From CAVZQN01 sp963837395 (GTDB lineage: Bacteria; Acidobacteriota; HRBIN11; JAKEFK01), in assembly GCA_963837395.1 (NCBI GenBank), contig CAWINI010000004.1:248001-312000 (forward strand): 64,000 bases of DNA. Reading direction: 5' to 3'. Positions 51,444 to 60,341 of the stretch are shown in pieces; position 1 is the stretch's first letter, and each line of letters opens with the position of its first letter. The notes beneath the pieces were generated by a model that saw nothing but the letters and a program-made list of their open reading frames with translations, was not told the origin of the DNA and did not search any database. The position numbers and the translations under genes were made by a program.

Positions 51444-51617
51444 TAGTTGTTATGTAATTACATCGTTGTTCAGTTTGGGAGGGAACCACGAAAAACAAAG
51501 TTTCATTCCCCGCTTGCACTATTTTTCATTCTAATCGCGCTGGCGGCTCAGTTTTATAAGATTCAAGAAGTAATCTCATCCCGAAATTTACGATTCGGTT
51601 TGAGGTTTAATTATTAA
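51444..51617 (+). pseudogene. Remnant of a TonB-dependent receptor (signal-like segment joined to barrel terminus)
   Basis: One reading frame contains RKTKFHSPLALFFILIALAA, which looks like a receptor signal peptide without a start codon (the expected ATG position reads CGA/ACG), followed directly by QEVISSRNLRFGLRFNY and TAA. The last segment matches the typical C-terminal beta-signal of Oar-like receptors (ISPRxxRFGLRxxF/Y). gggaggg just upstream would be its Shine-Dalgarno sequence. The several hundred residues between are gone. It lies 95 bases upstream of kinase 1, the position that the intact receptor has relative to kinase 2. Confidence 0.45.
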
Positions 51618-51711
51618 TTTCGTTTGTTCTAATTGATATAACCATACACTCTGTAGAGCTTTAATAAGAGATAAACTTGTTAACTCTTCCACATAGTGAT
51701 GAAATAGCAAC

Positions 51712-54336
51712 ATGCCCTTGTCTGTCGGAACAAGGCTAGGTCCCTACGAAATTGTTGCTGCCATCGGTGCAGGCGGCATGGGTGAAGTGTATCGCGCTCA
51801 AGATAAGCGGCTTGATCGAACTGTTGCGATCAAAATACTGTCTTCCAAACTTTCGGGGAAAGCGGAATTAAAACAGCGTTTTGAGCGTGAAGCTCGCGCC
51901 ATTTCGAATCTTTCGCATCCCCATATTTGCACGCTTCATGATATCGGCCATCACGATGGAATCGACTATGTTGTGATGGAGTTTTTGGAAGGCCAGACCC
52001 TTGCAGAGCGGCTCACCAAAGGCGCTCTCCCAACTGCACAAGCGCTACAAATTGGAATCCAAATTGCCGATGCTTTGGACAAAGCCCATAAGAAAGGAAT
52101 TATTCACCGCGATTTAAAGCCGGGCAACATTATGCTTACTAAATCAGGAGCAAAGCTCCTTGATTTTGGTCTTGCTAAGTTTCAAAGCTCGGCGGCGCAG
52201 CATAATCTCCTTGGCCATTCGGAATTGCCAACCGAAGAAGAGCATCTTACAGAAGAAGGTCACATTGTTGGAACCCTCCATTACATGGCGCCTGAACAAT
52301 TGGAAGGCAAAAACATTGATGGACGCACTGACATCTTTGCGCTCGGTCTTGTTCTTTATGAAATGATCACGGGCAAGAGGGCGTTCACCGGAAGTAGCAA
52401 AGCCAGTTTAATCGCTGCGATTTTAGAAAAAGAACCGCGGCCGATTTCTGAAATCCAGCCTATGACGCCACAGGCACTTGATCGCACGATTAGGAAATGT
52501 CTGGCGAAAGATCCTGATGAACGCTGGCAAAGCGCCCACGATGTAATGTCCGAACTGAAATGGATTGCGGAAGGGGGATCGCAGGCCGGCGTTCCCATAC
52601 CAATTTTAAGCAAACGCAAAATACGTGAGCGAGTTGCTTGGATTCTTGGAGTTCTGTTACTAATCACAACATTGGGTTTGCTTTTGGAAAGATTTCGGGA
52701 GCGACCGCAATCGATGCCGGTCATCCGCTCTTCTATTCTTCCGCCAAAAGGCTTGGATTTCTTTGAGGTCGCGCTTTCCCAGGACGGAACAAAACTCGCG
52801 TATACAGATGGCGGCCGACTGTTCGTTGAATCACTGGATAGTCCACAACCAAAAGAATTGGCCAGTCTTAATACGCGAGGCTTCACAAATAGTGGTGAGC
52901 CATTCTGGTCTCCTGACAGCAGCACCATTGCATTTTTTTCAGATTCCAAGCTGATGAAAGTTGCAGCAACCGGAGGTCCAGTATTGACGATCTCCGCTGC
53001 TCGCAATCCCAAAGGCGGTTCCTGGGGTCGCAATGGGGAGATTGTCTTTAGTCTGGAAGAAGGGATCCGCACACCAGGGGACTATAAAGGTTCTCTGAAT
53101 ATAGTCTCAAGCGATGGAGGCGACCCAAGACCTCTCACCTATGCCGGATCATGGCCTTATTTCCTGCCTGATGGCCGTCGTTTTCTATTCCTCGGCAGTG
53201 ATGGAATCCGCATTGGGTCTGTCGATAACAAAGAAAAAAAATTCATACTCAAGAACGACACGTGGGGGATGTTTGCTCACAACCATCTCCTGTATTTTCA
53301 GGATGGGAACCTGATCGCGCAGCCTTTTGATCCCAAAACCATAGCTCTAGGACATGAAGCTCGAGTGGTTCAACAAGAAGTTGATTTCGATCTTTCCCAT
53401 CAAGCGCGATATTTTTCTGCGACTGAAAATGGACTCCTGGCAACAAAGCCCGCCCGCAACAATTCTAATCATGTCATCTGGGTGAACCGGCAAGGCAAAC
53501 AAACTGGAGAAATTCCGAACCTTGACAATGTTGTTAACGTGACAATTTCACCCGATGGCCAGAAGGCCCTCATGCAGCGAATGGATTTTCGAACCCAGAA
53601 ACGGGATTTATGGATCCATGAGATTGCTCGGGGAATTACCAGCAGATTTACGTTTCATCAGGCGCCCTGGTTTATCCCGAAATTCGCGTGGTCCCGAGAC
53701 GGGAAGTGGATCTATTACGGCACACCCGGAAAGTTTTATCGCAAACTTAGCAGCGGAGCAGGAGAAGAAGAGATGTTCCTTCAGTCCGATACCATAGATA
53801 GGCCTGACGATTCCTCACCAGACGGGAAGGTTCTACTCTACTCCGAAGCACACCTTCCGGCAGACAACTGGGATTTGATGTTGCTTCCTTTGTCGGGGAA
53901 TCAGAAACCCTATCCGTTTTTACAATCGCAGTTCGCAGAATTCGATGGGAAATTCTCACCCGACGGAAAATGGGTTGTTTTTAGTTCGGATAAGTCCGGC
54001 AGATACGAAGTCTACGTCAGGCCATTTGAACGTCCGGATCAATTCGAATTTCAGGTCTCAACATCCGGAGGACGAGTTGGTCAGTGGCGTAGTGATGGTA
54101 AGGAGCTCATTTTTGATTCCGATGATGACAGAATTATGGCTGTTGAAGTCAAGGCTGTGCCGGACGGATTAGAGCTCGGAGCTCCACATGCGTTGTTTTC
54201 AGAACCGCCTCAATCGATTGCGTTTACTTCACTTCCAAATTTTAACGGATTTCTTTTTGTCGTTAATACTGCGGAAGAACAGACTAGCTTGCCGTTAAAC
54301 CTGATCACCAATTGGCCCGCCACAATACAACGTTGA
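51712..54336 (+). CDS. Membrane Ser/Thr kinase with C-terminal WD40-like (TolB/PD40) sensor, copy 1
   Basis: 874 residues. Kinase domain ~10-285: GAGGMGEV (19-26), VAIK (Lys41), HRDLKPGN (132-139), DFG (151-153), APE (193-195). One membrane helix at ~308-325 (VAWILGVLLLITTLGLLL). Extracytoplasmic residues ~345-874 form a beta-propeller with repeated SPDG-type strands: ALSQDGTKLAY, WSPDSSTIAFF, ISPDGQKALM, FSPDGKWVVFSSD. Such proteins should phosphorylate Ser/Thr of cytosolic targets in response to a periplasmic signal. First ~345 bases of the kinase domain are almost identical to kinase 2 (57324-59940). Ends 15 bases before the TonB receptor start. Confidence 0.9.
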   Translation: MPLSVGTRLGPYEIVAAIGAGGMGEVYRAQDKRLDRTVAIKILSSKLSGKAELKQRFEREARAISNLSHPHICTLHDIGHHDGIDYVVMEFLEGQTLAERLTKGALPTAQALQIGIQIADALDKAHKKGIIHRDLKPGNIMLTKSGAKLLDFGLAKFQSSAAQHNLLGHSELPTEEEHLTEEGHIVGTLHYMAPEQLEGKNIDGRTDIFALGLVLYEMITGKRAFTGSSKASLIAAILEKEPRPISEIQPMTPQALDRTIRKCLAKDPDERWQSAHDVMSELKWIAEGGSQAGVPIPILSKRKIRERVAWILGVLLLITTLGLLLERFRERPQSMPVIRSSILPPKGLDFFEVALSQDGTKLAYTDGGRLFVESLDSPQPKELASLNTRGFTNSGEPFWSPDSSTIAFFSDSKLMKVAATGGPVLTISAARNPKGGSWGRNGEIVFSLEEGIRTPGDYKGSLNIVSSDGGDPRPLTYAGSWPYFLPDGRRFLFLGSDGIRIGSVDNKEKKFILKNDTWGMFAHNHLLYFQDGNLIAQPFDPKTIALGHEARVVQQEVDFDLSHQARYFSATENGLLATKPARNNSNHVIWVNRQGKQTGEIPNLDNVVNVTISPDGQKALMQRMDFRTQKRDLWIHEIARGITSRFTFHQAPWFIPKFAWSRDGKWIYYGTPGKFYRKLSSGAGEEEMFLQSDTIDRPDDSSPDGKVLLYSEAHLPADNWDLMLLPLSGNQKPYPFLQSQFAEFDGKFSPDGKWVVFSSDKSGRYEVYVRPFERPDQFEFQVSTSGGRVGQWRSDGKELIFDSDDDRIMAVEVKAVPDGLELGAPHALFSEPPQSIAFTSLPNFNGFLFVVNTAEEQTSLPLNLITNWPATIQR

Positions 54337-54350
54337 ATATGAGGGATAAA

Positions 54351-55373
54351 ATGCTGCACAAAAGCTGTTCGGTCTTAATTCTACTTCTCTTAGTAAGTGC
54401 AAGTCTTTGCTGGTCGCAAGTAACAACAGGCAGTATCCGCGGAGTTGTGAACGATCCAGAAGAAAAACCGATTCCAGGCGCAACGGTAACCATCTCCAGT
54501 GCAGCGCTTATCGGCAGTTCGAAAACAACTTTCACAAATGAAGATGGCACGTTCCGTTTTCCATCGCTTCCTGTTGGCTCTTACACAGTGTCTGTGATAC
54601 TCGAAGGCTTTCAACTGGTGAAGGTCAATAATGTTGATGTCAGTCTGAATATGACCGCTACTGTACCTCTGACTATGAAAATGGCCGCCAAGACTGAGGA
54701 AGTAACCGTTGTCGGAGAACCGCTGATCGATGTTACGCACGCGGGACTCTCAACAAACTATTCGAATGAAATTCTCCAGGAAACTCCAACTCAACGAAAC
54801 TCTTTCAATCTGTTGCAAGTAGCGCCTGGAGTGAGCCCGGGCTTAGGCGACAGCAACAATATCAACTTCATTGTGTTAGGGTCCAACCCACAATCCAATT
54901 CATGGAATATCGATGGCGTGGAAATGAGTGCGCCGGAAATAGGGAGCACATTGGACTATGAAGCTCCCGATGGCATTGAAGAAATCCAGGTCATGGGAGT
55001 TGGCGCTCCCGCAGAATATGGAAACCACCTGGGAGCTGTTTTTAATGTGGTCACTAAAAAAGGCGGCAATGATTTTCATGGCGGTGCTAATTTCTATTTT
55101 CAAAACGATGCATTGACTGGCAATAACGTTACTCTCCCTTCCTGTGCTGATCCCACTCTTGCTCCTCATTCTGCCTGCGCGGATCTCTCAGCCGGCGCCG
55201 ATCCGAATTTCCATCGCAATGCTTATCATGATTTCAGTTTCAACCTCGGCGGACCGGTGAAGCGTGACCAGATCTGGTTCTTTTTCGGAGGGCAAAATCT
55301 GCTTGATAACATCACAACGCCGGGAAACCATCCCGCGGCAGCCGAACCATTTCCCACTGATCTGTACTCGTAA
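54351..55373 (+). CDS. TonB-dependent receptor, N-terminal part (twice frameshifted)
   Basis: Signal peptide MLHKSCSVLILLLLVSASLC, carboxypeptidase-regulatory domain (SIRGVVNDPEEKPIPGATVT, FRFPSLPVGSYTVSVILEGF), plug with LGSNPQSNSWNIDGVEMSAP, EEIQVMGVGAPAEYGNHLGA and FNVVTKKGGNDFHGGANFYF, then the first barrel strands. The frame ends PTDLYS at 55373; a one-base insertion near 55366 explains the switch (DLYRNDLKVSG). Start at 54351 has gaggg upstream, 12 bases after the kinase stop, so kinase and receptor are one operon. Whole gene would span 54351-57232, about 960 residues. Paralogue of 17655-20390. Confidence 0.82.
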   Translation: MLHKSCSVLILLLLVSASLCWSQVTTGSIRGVVNDPEEKPIPGATVTISSAALIGSSKTTFTNEDGTFRFPSLPVGSYTVSVILEGFQLVKVNNVDVSLNMTATVPLTMKMAAKTEEVTVVGEPLIDVTHAGLSTNYSNEILQETPTQRNSFNLLQVAPGVSPGLGDSNNINFIVLGSNPQSNSWNIDGVEMSAPEIGSTLDYEAPDGIEEIQVMGVGAPAEYGNHLGAVFNVVTKKGGNDFHGGANFYFQNDALTGNNVTLPSCADPTLAPHSACADLSAGADPNFHRNAYHDFSFNLGGPVKRDQIWFFFGGQNLLDNITTPGNHPAAAEPFPTDLYS

Positions 55374-55716
55374 TGACTTGAAGGTAAGCGGGTTGTTGGA
55401 CAAGAAAAACGAATGGAACGCATTCTACCATCCTGAAGGGTTCAAAAGTGGAGGAGAAGGTCTAGATTCTAACACCGCGCTGACAGCTTTCCGTGCTGGA
55501 CGAGAACACGATCGCAGCTGGGGGGGTGGGATTACTTCAACGGTTAGCGGTAATTTGCTGGTGGAAGCGCATTACGCAAGCTGGAGCCAGTACGAGCTCG
55601 ATAGTGCATTGGAGCCCAACAAGCTGGATCCCTTCATTGACCTGACACCTGGCGGTCTTTCTGGAACCCGCCGTTTACACAGGCGGAGTAACGTATCCAT
55701 TCGATTATGTCACTAG
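55264..55716 (+). CDS. TonB-dependent receptor, middle part in shifted frame
   Basis: The meaningful part starts about 55368 (RNDLKVSGLLDKKNEWNAFY) and runs through barrel strands such as SGNLLVEAHYASWSQYELDS to LTPGGLSGTRR near 55674. Residues before 55368 are out of frame with the receptor. A second one-base insertion in the TTT at 55674-55676 leads into the last part (GTRRYTGGVTYPFDYV). Not an independent gene. Confidence 0.6.
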   Translation: MTRSGSFSEGKICLITSQRRETIPRQPNHFPLICTRNDLKVSGLLDKKNEWNAFYHPEGFKSGGEGLDSNTALTAFRAGREHDRSWGGGITSTVSGNLLVEAHYASWSQYELDSALEPNKLDPFIDLTPGGLSGTRRLHRRSNVSIRLCH

Positions 55717-55726
55717 CCGTCACCAG

Positions 55727-57232
55727 GTGAATAGCAAGATCTCCTACTATGCTGACAAGTTCTTAAGAAGCCAGCATGAGTTCCGTTTTGGAGTTCAGTG
55801 GTCTCGTGGCACCGCAGATTCACTAACCGCCGCTGGCGCCAATGGTTTTTACACGTACAGTTTTTACGGTTATCAGTACCGTGTTTATCAAGAACCGTAC
55901 CGGTATGGCGCAATCACACACGATCTCGGTATCTTCATGGATGATACGGTGACTGTCAGTCCCCGGCTAACGTTGAATCTCGGCGTACGCTACGATCATA
56001 ATACCGGCGACATCCCGTCCTATCAAAACCTTGCGGTTGGAACACCTTCGATCACTGAAGTTGGAAACTTTATTAATGTGCCGGGAAGTTCTGCCAGCGT
56101 GCACATGATGACTTGGAACAAGGCTTCGCCGCGACTCGGCTTCGTGTGGCAAATGAAGGAAGGAGGTAAGTCCGTTCTAAACGGTTCGTTTGGTGTGTAT
56201 TACGATCATAACGTGAGCGGTAACTGGGATTTCCCATCCCCATCGGTAACGGATATTCAGATATTTCAATTTGATCCGGTAACGAATTCCAAAGTAGGTG
56301 ATCCAATTTATTCTCAATCGTTCGGTAATGCGATCGATCCTAACATTCAACCTCCACGCACCTTGCAATATTCGTTGGGATATGAACAGCAGGTATCCGA
56401 TAGCATGGCGATCGGCGCTCAATATATATATAAGGACACGAAAGATTTGATCGGATTTGAAATCAACGGTGGCTTGTGGGAGCCGCATCCGTTTACGGAT
56501 CCCTTTACCGGCAATCAATACACGTTACTTGATCTTGTAGAAAATCCCACGGTGGTGAAAGGAAATTTCTTCGGCGATTTTTGCGATCACATTGAAGGTG
56601 ACGCTACCGCAAGCATGTGCGGGAAAAGGAGTGATTACTGGCAAAAGTATGATGGAGTGATTCTCACTTTCACAAAAAGAATGTCCAGAAACTGGGCCAT
56701 GAATGCGTCCTACACCTGGTCGAAATCCTGGGGACTCGGCCCGCGGCCACTGGATCAATGTCAGAACTGCCCATTCTTCGGGTCTTCGACTGAAACCGAT
56801 CCCAATGTCTGGGTGAACGCGGCAGGACGGCTTGCGGGTGATCGCACAAACATGTTCCGGATTCAAGGCGTCTGGAATCAGTTGCCTCTGGGGCTGAATG
56901 CCGCGGTGAATTTTGATTTTAGCAGCGGCAGACCTCACACGCGCCAGTTTAACGTCGGGCTGAACCAAGGCAACAAACACGTTATTATGGAACGCGACAT
57001 CCATCTTGACTCATTTCAGGTCGTCGATCTTACGATCGGTCGAAGTTTCCCGTTGAGCCGGGACGTCCGGATCCGCGTCAATGGCACGATCTATAACCTG
57101 CTGAATGCGGATACCGTTCTTACTCTGAGGGGCGCGGGCGCACAGGTGCTGCATGCCCCGGGAGATGTATTCACTCCTGGAGTCTGGATTAAACCACGGC
57201 GTCTGGAGATTCGAGTTGGAACGCAGTTCTAG
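55727..57232 (+). CDS. TonB-dependent receptor, C-terminal barrel in shifted frame
   Basis: 501 residues of outer-membrane barrel: SYYADKFLRSQHEFRFGVQW, LGIFMDDTVTVSPRLTLNLG and GVRYDHNTGDIP, ILTFTKRMSRNWAMNASYTW, and the final RRLEIRVGTQF with terminal Phe, the outer-membrane insertion signal. The frame is already open and meaningful upstream to about 55677 (YTGGVTYPFDYVTSRHQVNS), so the listed GTG is internal. Completes the receptor that begins at 54351. Confidence 0.8.
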   Translation: MNSKISYYADKFLRSQHEFRFGVQWSRGTADSLTAAGANGFYTYSFYGYQYRVYQEPYRYGAITHDLGIFMDDTVTVSPRLTLNLGVRYDHNTGDIPSYQNLAVGTPSITEVGNFINVPGSSASVHMMTWNKASPRLGFVWQMKEGGKSVLNGSFGVYYDHNVSGNWDFPSPSVTDIQIFQFDPVTNSKVGDPIYSQSFGNAIDPNIQPPRTLQYSLGYEQQVSDSMAIGAQYIYKDTKDLIGFEINGGLWEPHPFTDPFTGNQYTLLDLVENPTVVKGNFFGDFCDHIEGDATASMCGKRSDYWQKYDGVILTFTKRMSRNWAMNASYTWSKSWGLGPRPLDQCQNCPFFGSSTETDPNVWVNAAGRLAGDRTNMFRIQGVWNQLPLGLNAAVNFDFSSGRPHTRQFNVGLNQGNKHVIMERDIHLDSFQVVDLTIGRSFPLSRDVRIRVNGTIYNLLNADTVLTLRGAGAQVLHAPGDVFTPGVWIKPRRLEIRVGTQF

Positions 57233-57390
57233 GTGAGTGATCACCTGTGCGTTTTAACTACTAATTTAATAGTGGTGAAAACAAATTCTTGTTAAGCTTT
57301 TGGCTTTGTGATGAGATAGCTGCGTGGCCTTATCTGTCGGTACAACGTTAGGACACTTACGAAATTGTTGCTGCCATCGGTGCAGGCGGC

Positions 57391-59940
57391 ATGGGTGAAG
57401 TTTATCGCGCTCAAGATAAGCGGCTTGATCGAACTGTTGCGATCAAAATACTGTCTTCCAAACTTTCGGGGAAAGCGGAATTAAAACAGCGTTTTGAGCG
57501 TGAAGCTCGCGCCATTTCGAATCTTTCGCATCCCCATATTTGCACGCTTCATGATATCGGCCATCACGATGGAATCGACTATGTTGTGATGGAGTTTTTG
57601 GAAGGCCAGACCCTTGCAGAGCGGCTCACCAAAGGCGCTCTCCCAACTGCACAAGCGCTACAAATTGGAATCCAAATTGCCGATGCTTTGGACAAAGCCC
57701 ATAAGAAAGGAATTATTCATCGCGATCTTAAGCCCGGAAACATAATGCTTACTAAATCAGGCGCAAAACTGCTTGATTTTGGTCTAGCAAAATTTCAAAG
57801 TTCGCCTTCACAGGACTTATTAGGTAGCCCTTCGGAACTACCAACGCAGGAAAAACATCTTACCGAAGAAGGTCACATTGTCGGCACATTCAATTACATG
57901 TCACCTGAACAACTGGAAGGCAAAAACATCGATGGACGCACCGACATCTTTGCTCTTGGTCTTGTGCTTTATGAAATGATCACTGGCAAGAGGGCTTTCA
58001 CTGGCAGCAGCAAAGCCAGTTTGATCGTTGCGATTTTGGAAAAGGAGCCGCGACCGATTTCGGAGATCCAGCCGATGACACCGCCGGCACTCAATCGTAC
58101 GATCAGGACATGTTTGGCCAAAGATCCTGATGATCGCTGGCAAAGTGCACACGATGTAATGTCCGAGTTGAAATGGATCGCAGAAGGCGGGTCTCAGGCT
58201 GGCGTTCCCATACCAATTTTAAGCAAACGCAAAATACGTGAGCGAGTTGCTTGGATTCTAATGACATTATTTTTAATCGCAACGTTAGCGTTACTACTCA
58301 AAACTTTTCGAACACCAGCCCAATCCACTCCGATTACTCGCTCATTAATTCTTCCGCCAAAAGGATTGGATTTTTCTGAGGTCGCGCTTTCACCTGATGG
58401 AAGCAAGCTCGCGTTCATTGCAAGCAAGCACGGGTCACAACCGCACCTCTACGTTCAATCCGTTGATAGCCATGATGCTAAAGAATTGGCAACTCTTAAA
58501 GAGGAAGTAATGAACTACACTGGTGTGCCTTTCTGGTCGCCAGATAGTAGAACCATAGCCTTCTTTGCTGATTCGAAACTTAACAAAATAGCGGCAGCAG
58601 GAGGTCCCGTGCTGAGCATCGGTGATGCTATGGATCCTAAAGGAGGTTCCTGGGGTCGCAACGGAGACATTGTCTTCACTCCCACCAATAAAGGGGTTCT
58701 CAACAGGGTCTCAAGCGAAGGAGGCACACCAAAGCTTCTTTCATATTCCGGAGGTTGGCCTTGTTTCTTGCCGGATGGCCATCGTTTTCTTTTTTTCAGG
58801 CCCACAGAGGGGATTTACGCCGGATCTATCGATAACACGGCACAAAAATTTATTCTTAAGACCGACTCATGGGGAATCTTCATTCAAAACGAACTTATAT
58901 ATTTTCAGGATGGAAATCTAATGGCGCAAACATTTGACCCCCGAACTTTTGCTTTGGGTCATGATGCCCGAGTCATACAGCAAGGAATTGATTTCAGTAT
59001 TATTTCTCAATGGCGAAAATTTTCAGCCGCTGAAAATGGACTTTTGGTCACAATGACTCCCGCCAACAATTCAGAACATCTTATTTGGGTGAATCGGCAA
59101 GGCAAACAAACCGGCGAAATTCCGAATCTTGATAACGTTATCAACTTGACGATCTCTCCTGATAGCCAAAAAATTTTGATGGAACGTATGGATTTTCGAA
59201 CTCAAAAATGTGACTTGTGGATGCATGATGTTGCACGGGGAACCACAAGTAGATTTACCTTTCATCCAGAGTATTGGTTCAACCCAAGTTTTATATGGTC
59301 TGGGGATAGCAAACGGATGTATTACGGTACTGGCCGAAAGATTTTTTGCAAACCCAGCAGTACTGTGGGACAAGAACAAATAATCTATCTGCCCGATGTT
59401 TACTCTAGTCCCAGCGAAGTGACCCTTGATGGAAAGTTTCTTCTATTGTCAGAAGTGAGTCAGCCTACAAACTGGGATATGGTGATCCTTCCGTTATCAG
59501 GTAATCAAAAGCCTCATGTGTTTCTAAAGACAGAGTTCTCAGAAATTGATGGGAAATTGTCACCTGACGGAAGATGGGTTGTTTTTAGTTCCGATAAGTC
59601 CGGCAGATACGAAGTTTATGTGAGACCGTTTGAACATCCGGAGCAATCCGAACTTCCGGTTTCTATATCGGGCGGGGAGGAAGGCAGGTGGCGTAACGAC
59701 GGTAAAGAGATCATTTTTTTATCGTTGGACTCCAAAGCCATGGCTGTTGATGTCAAGTCGACTCCCAGCGGATTAGAACTCGGAGTCCCACACGTGCTCT
59801 TTTCGTTGCCGCCCCAATTAGTAGCTTGGGATATGCTTCCAAATTTTAGCGGATTTTTGCTTGCGGTTAATACCGCTGAAGAACAGGACAGCTTGCCGTT
59901 GAACCTGATCACAAACTGGCCCGCAATACTGCAACATTGA
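57391..59940 (+). CDS. Membrane Ser/Thr kinase with WD40-like sensor, copy 2 (5' frameshift)
   Basis: 849 residues open from the ATG inside the glycine loop (MGEVYRAQDK). The true start is probably GTG at 57324 (ALSVGTTLG...), but an extra T in cttac at 57357-57358 breaks the frame before GAGG. Kinase motifs VAIK, HRDLKPGN, DFG and SPE are intact, followed by a membrane helix (VAWILMTLFLIATLALLL) and a beta-propeller (LSPDGSKLAFIAS, WSPDSRTIAFFAD, LSPDGRWVVFSSDKSGR). The sensor diverges from copy 1 while the kinase is near identical. As listed, the product lacks half of the ATP loop and may be inactive unless the frameshift is an error. Confidence 0.82.
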   Translation: MGEVYRAQDKRLDRTVAIKILSSKLSGKAELKQRFEREARAISNLSHPHICTLHDIGHHDGIDYVVMEFLEGQTLAERLTKGALPTAQALQIGIQIADALDKAHKKGIIHRDLKPGNIMLTKSGAKLLDFGLAKFQSSPSQDLLGSPSELPTQEKHLTEEGHIVGTFNYMSPEQLEGKNIDGRTDIFALGLVLYEMITGKRAFTGSSKASLIVAILEKEPRPISEIQPMTPPALNRTIRTCLAKDPDDRWQSAHDVMSELKWIAEGGSQAGVPIPILSKRKIRERVAWILMTLFLIATLALLLKTFRTPAQSTPITRSLILPPKGLDFSEVALSPDGSKLAFIASKHGSQPHLYVQSVDSHDAKELATLKEEVMNYTGVPFWSPDSRTIAFFADSKLNKIAAAGGPVLSIGDAMDPKGGSWGRNGDIVFTPTNKGVLNRVSSEGGTPKLLSYSGGWPCFLPDGHRFLFFRPTEGIYAGSIDNTAQKFILKTDSWGIFIQNELIYFQDGNLMAQTFDPRTFALGHDARVIQQGIDFSIISQWRKFSAAENGLLVTMTPANNSEHLIWVNRQGKQTGEIPNLDNVINLTISPDSQKILMERMDFRTQKCDLWMHDVARGTTSRFTFHPEYWFNPSFIWSGDSKRMYYGTGRKIFCKPSSTVGQEQIIYLPDVYSSPSEVTLDGKFLLLSEVSQPTNWDMVILPLSGNQKPHVFLKTEFSEIDGKLSPDGRWVVFSSDKSGRYEVYVRPFEHPEQSELPVSISGGEEGRWRNDGKEIIFLSLDSKAMAVDVKSTPSGLELGVPHVLFSLPPQLVAWDMLPNFSGFLLAVNTAEEQDSLPLNLITNWPAILQH

Positions 59941-59957
59941 ATGCCAAAACATGTCGG

Positions 59958-60118
59958 CTAAACGCGATATTGATGGTAGAGCATCACATAGATGAACACG
60001 CCAGTTACTGAAACATACAGCCAGATGGGAAACGTGCCGATCGCGCAATCCTCCGGTGCTGGTCCCGTTGCTGTCTTAATGCGCGTGTCAAAGTGATGAT
60101 TGCAAGTATTGGAACAGA
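59958..60118 (-). pseudogene. Truncated DUF420-like gene remnant
   Basis: On the minus strand this reads FPIWLYVSVTGVFIYVMLYH then QYRV and TAG, 23 of 25 residues identical to the end of the intact DUF420 gene at 61043. Upstream, VPILAIITLTRALRQQRDQH then RRIARS matches the neighbouring region VPILAIITLTLALKQRYEKH with more changes and a two-base frameshift; beyond 60118 similarity ends. It and the intact gene lie in the same orientation on either side of vapBC. Confidence 0.75.
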
Positions 60119-60305
60119 AGGATGAAACAAAGCAGGGAGAAGAAGGATAACCTCTGGATCCCCCAACCTAAGTCATCCTATTCTAACTACGAAAAGATTA
60201 TGCAATTTTGAGAAAATCACGTCAAGACAATGATATATCTTTAAATATTACTAATTCATTTGCATTGGTGGAATCAGGAAGATTCCAACCCAGTGTAAGC
60301 CTCGC
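60119..60305. other. Intergenic stretch without a recognisable gene
   Basis: About 190 A+T-rich bases between the DUF420 remnant and the vapBC promoter. It contains a short imperfect inverted repeat gaatcaggaagattcc (60280-60295). No open frame with start signals, RNA gene or repeat family was recognised. Confidence 0.4.
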
Positions 60306-60338
60306 TTGACAAAGCGGTAAGTAAGACGATATCTTACC
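60306..60338 (+). promoter_or_regulatory. vapBC promoter with overlapping palindromic operator
   Basis: TTGACA at 60306-60311 and TATCTT at 60330-60335 (18-base spacer). The perfect inverted repeat GGTAAG / CTTACC (60316-60321 and 60333-60338) overlaps the -10 box, as expected for autorepression by a VapB-VapC complex. The ATG follows the -10 box by only 6 bases, so the transcript is probably leaderless; no Shine-Dalgarno sequence is present. Confidence 0.6.
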
Positions 60339-60341
60339 AAT

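Noticed and set aside
51266..51457. 63-residue plus-strand open frame
   Set aside because: GTG start without a ribosome-binding site, no similarity, and it ends just where the receptor remnant begins.
59818..60048. Minus-strand open frame overlapping the DUF420 remnant
   Set aside because: It reads the remnant in the wrong phase and overlaps the kinase 3' end; the remnant's own frame is the meaningful one.
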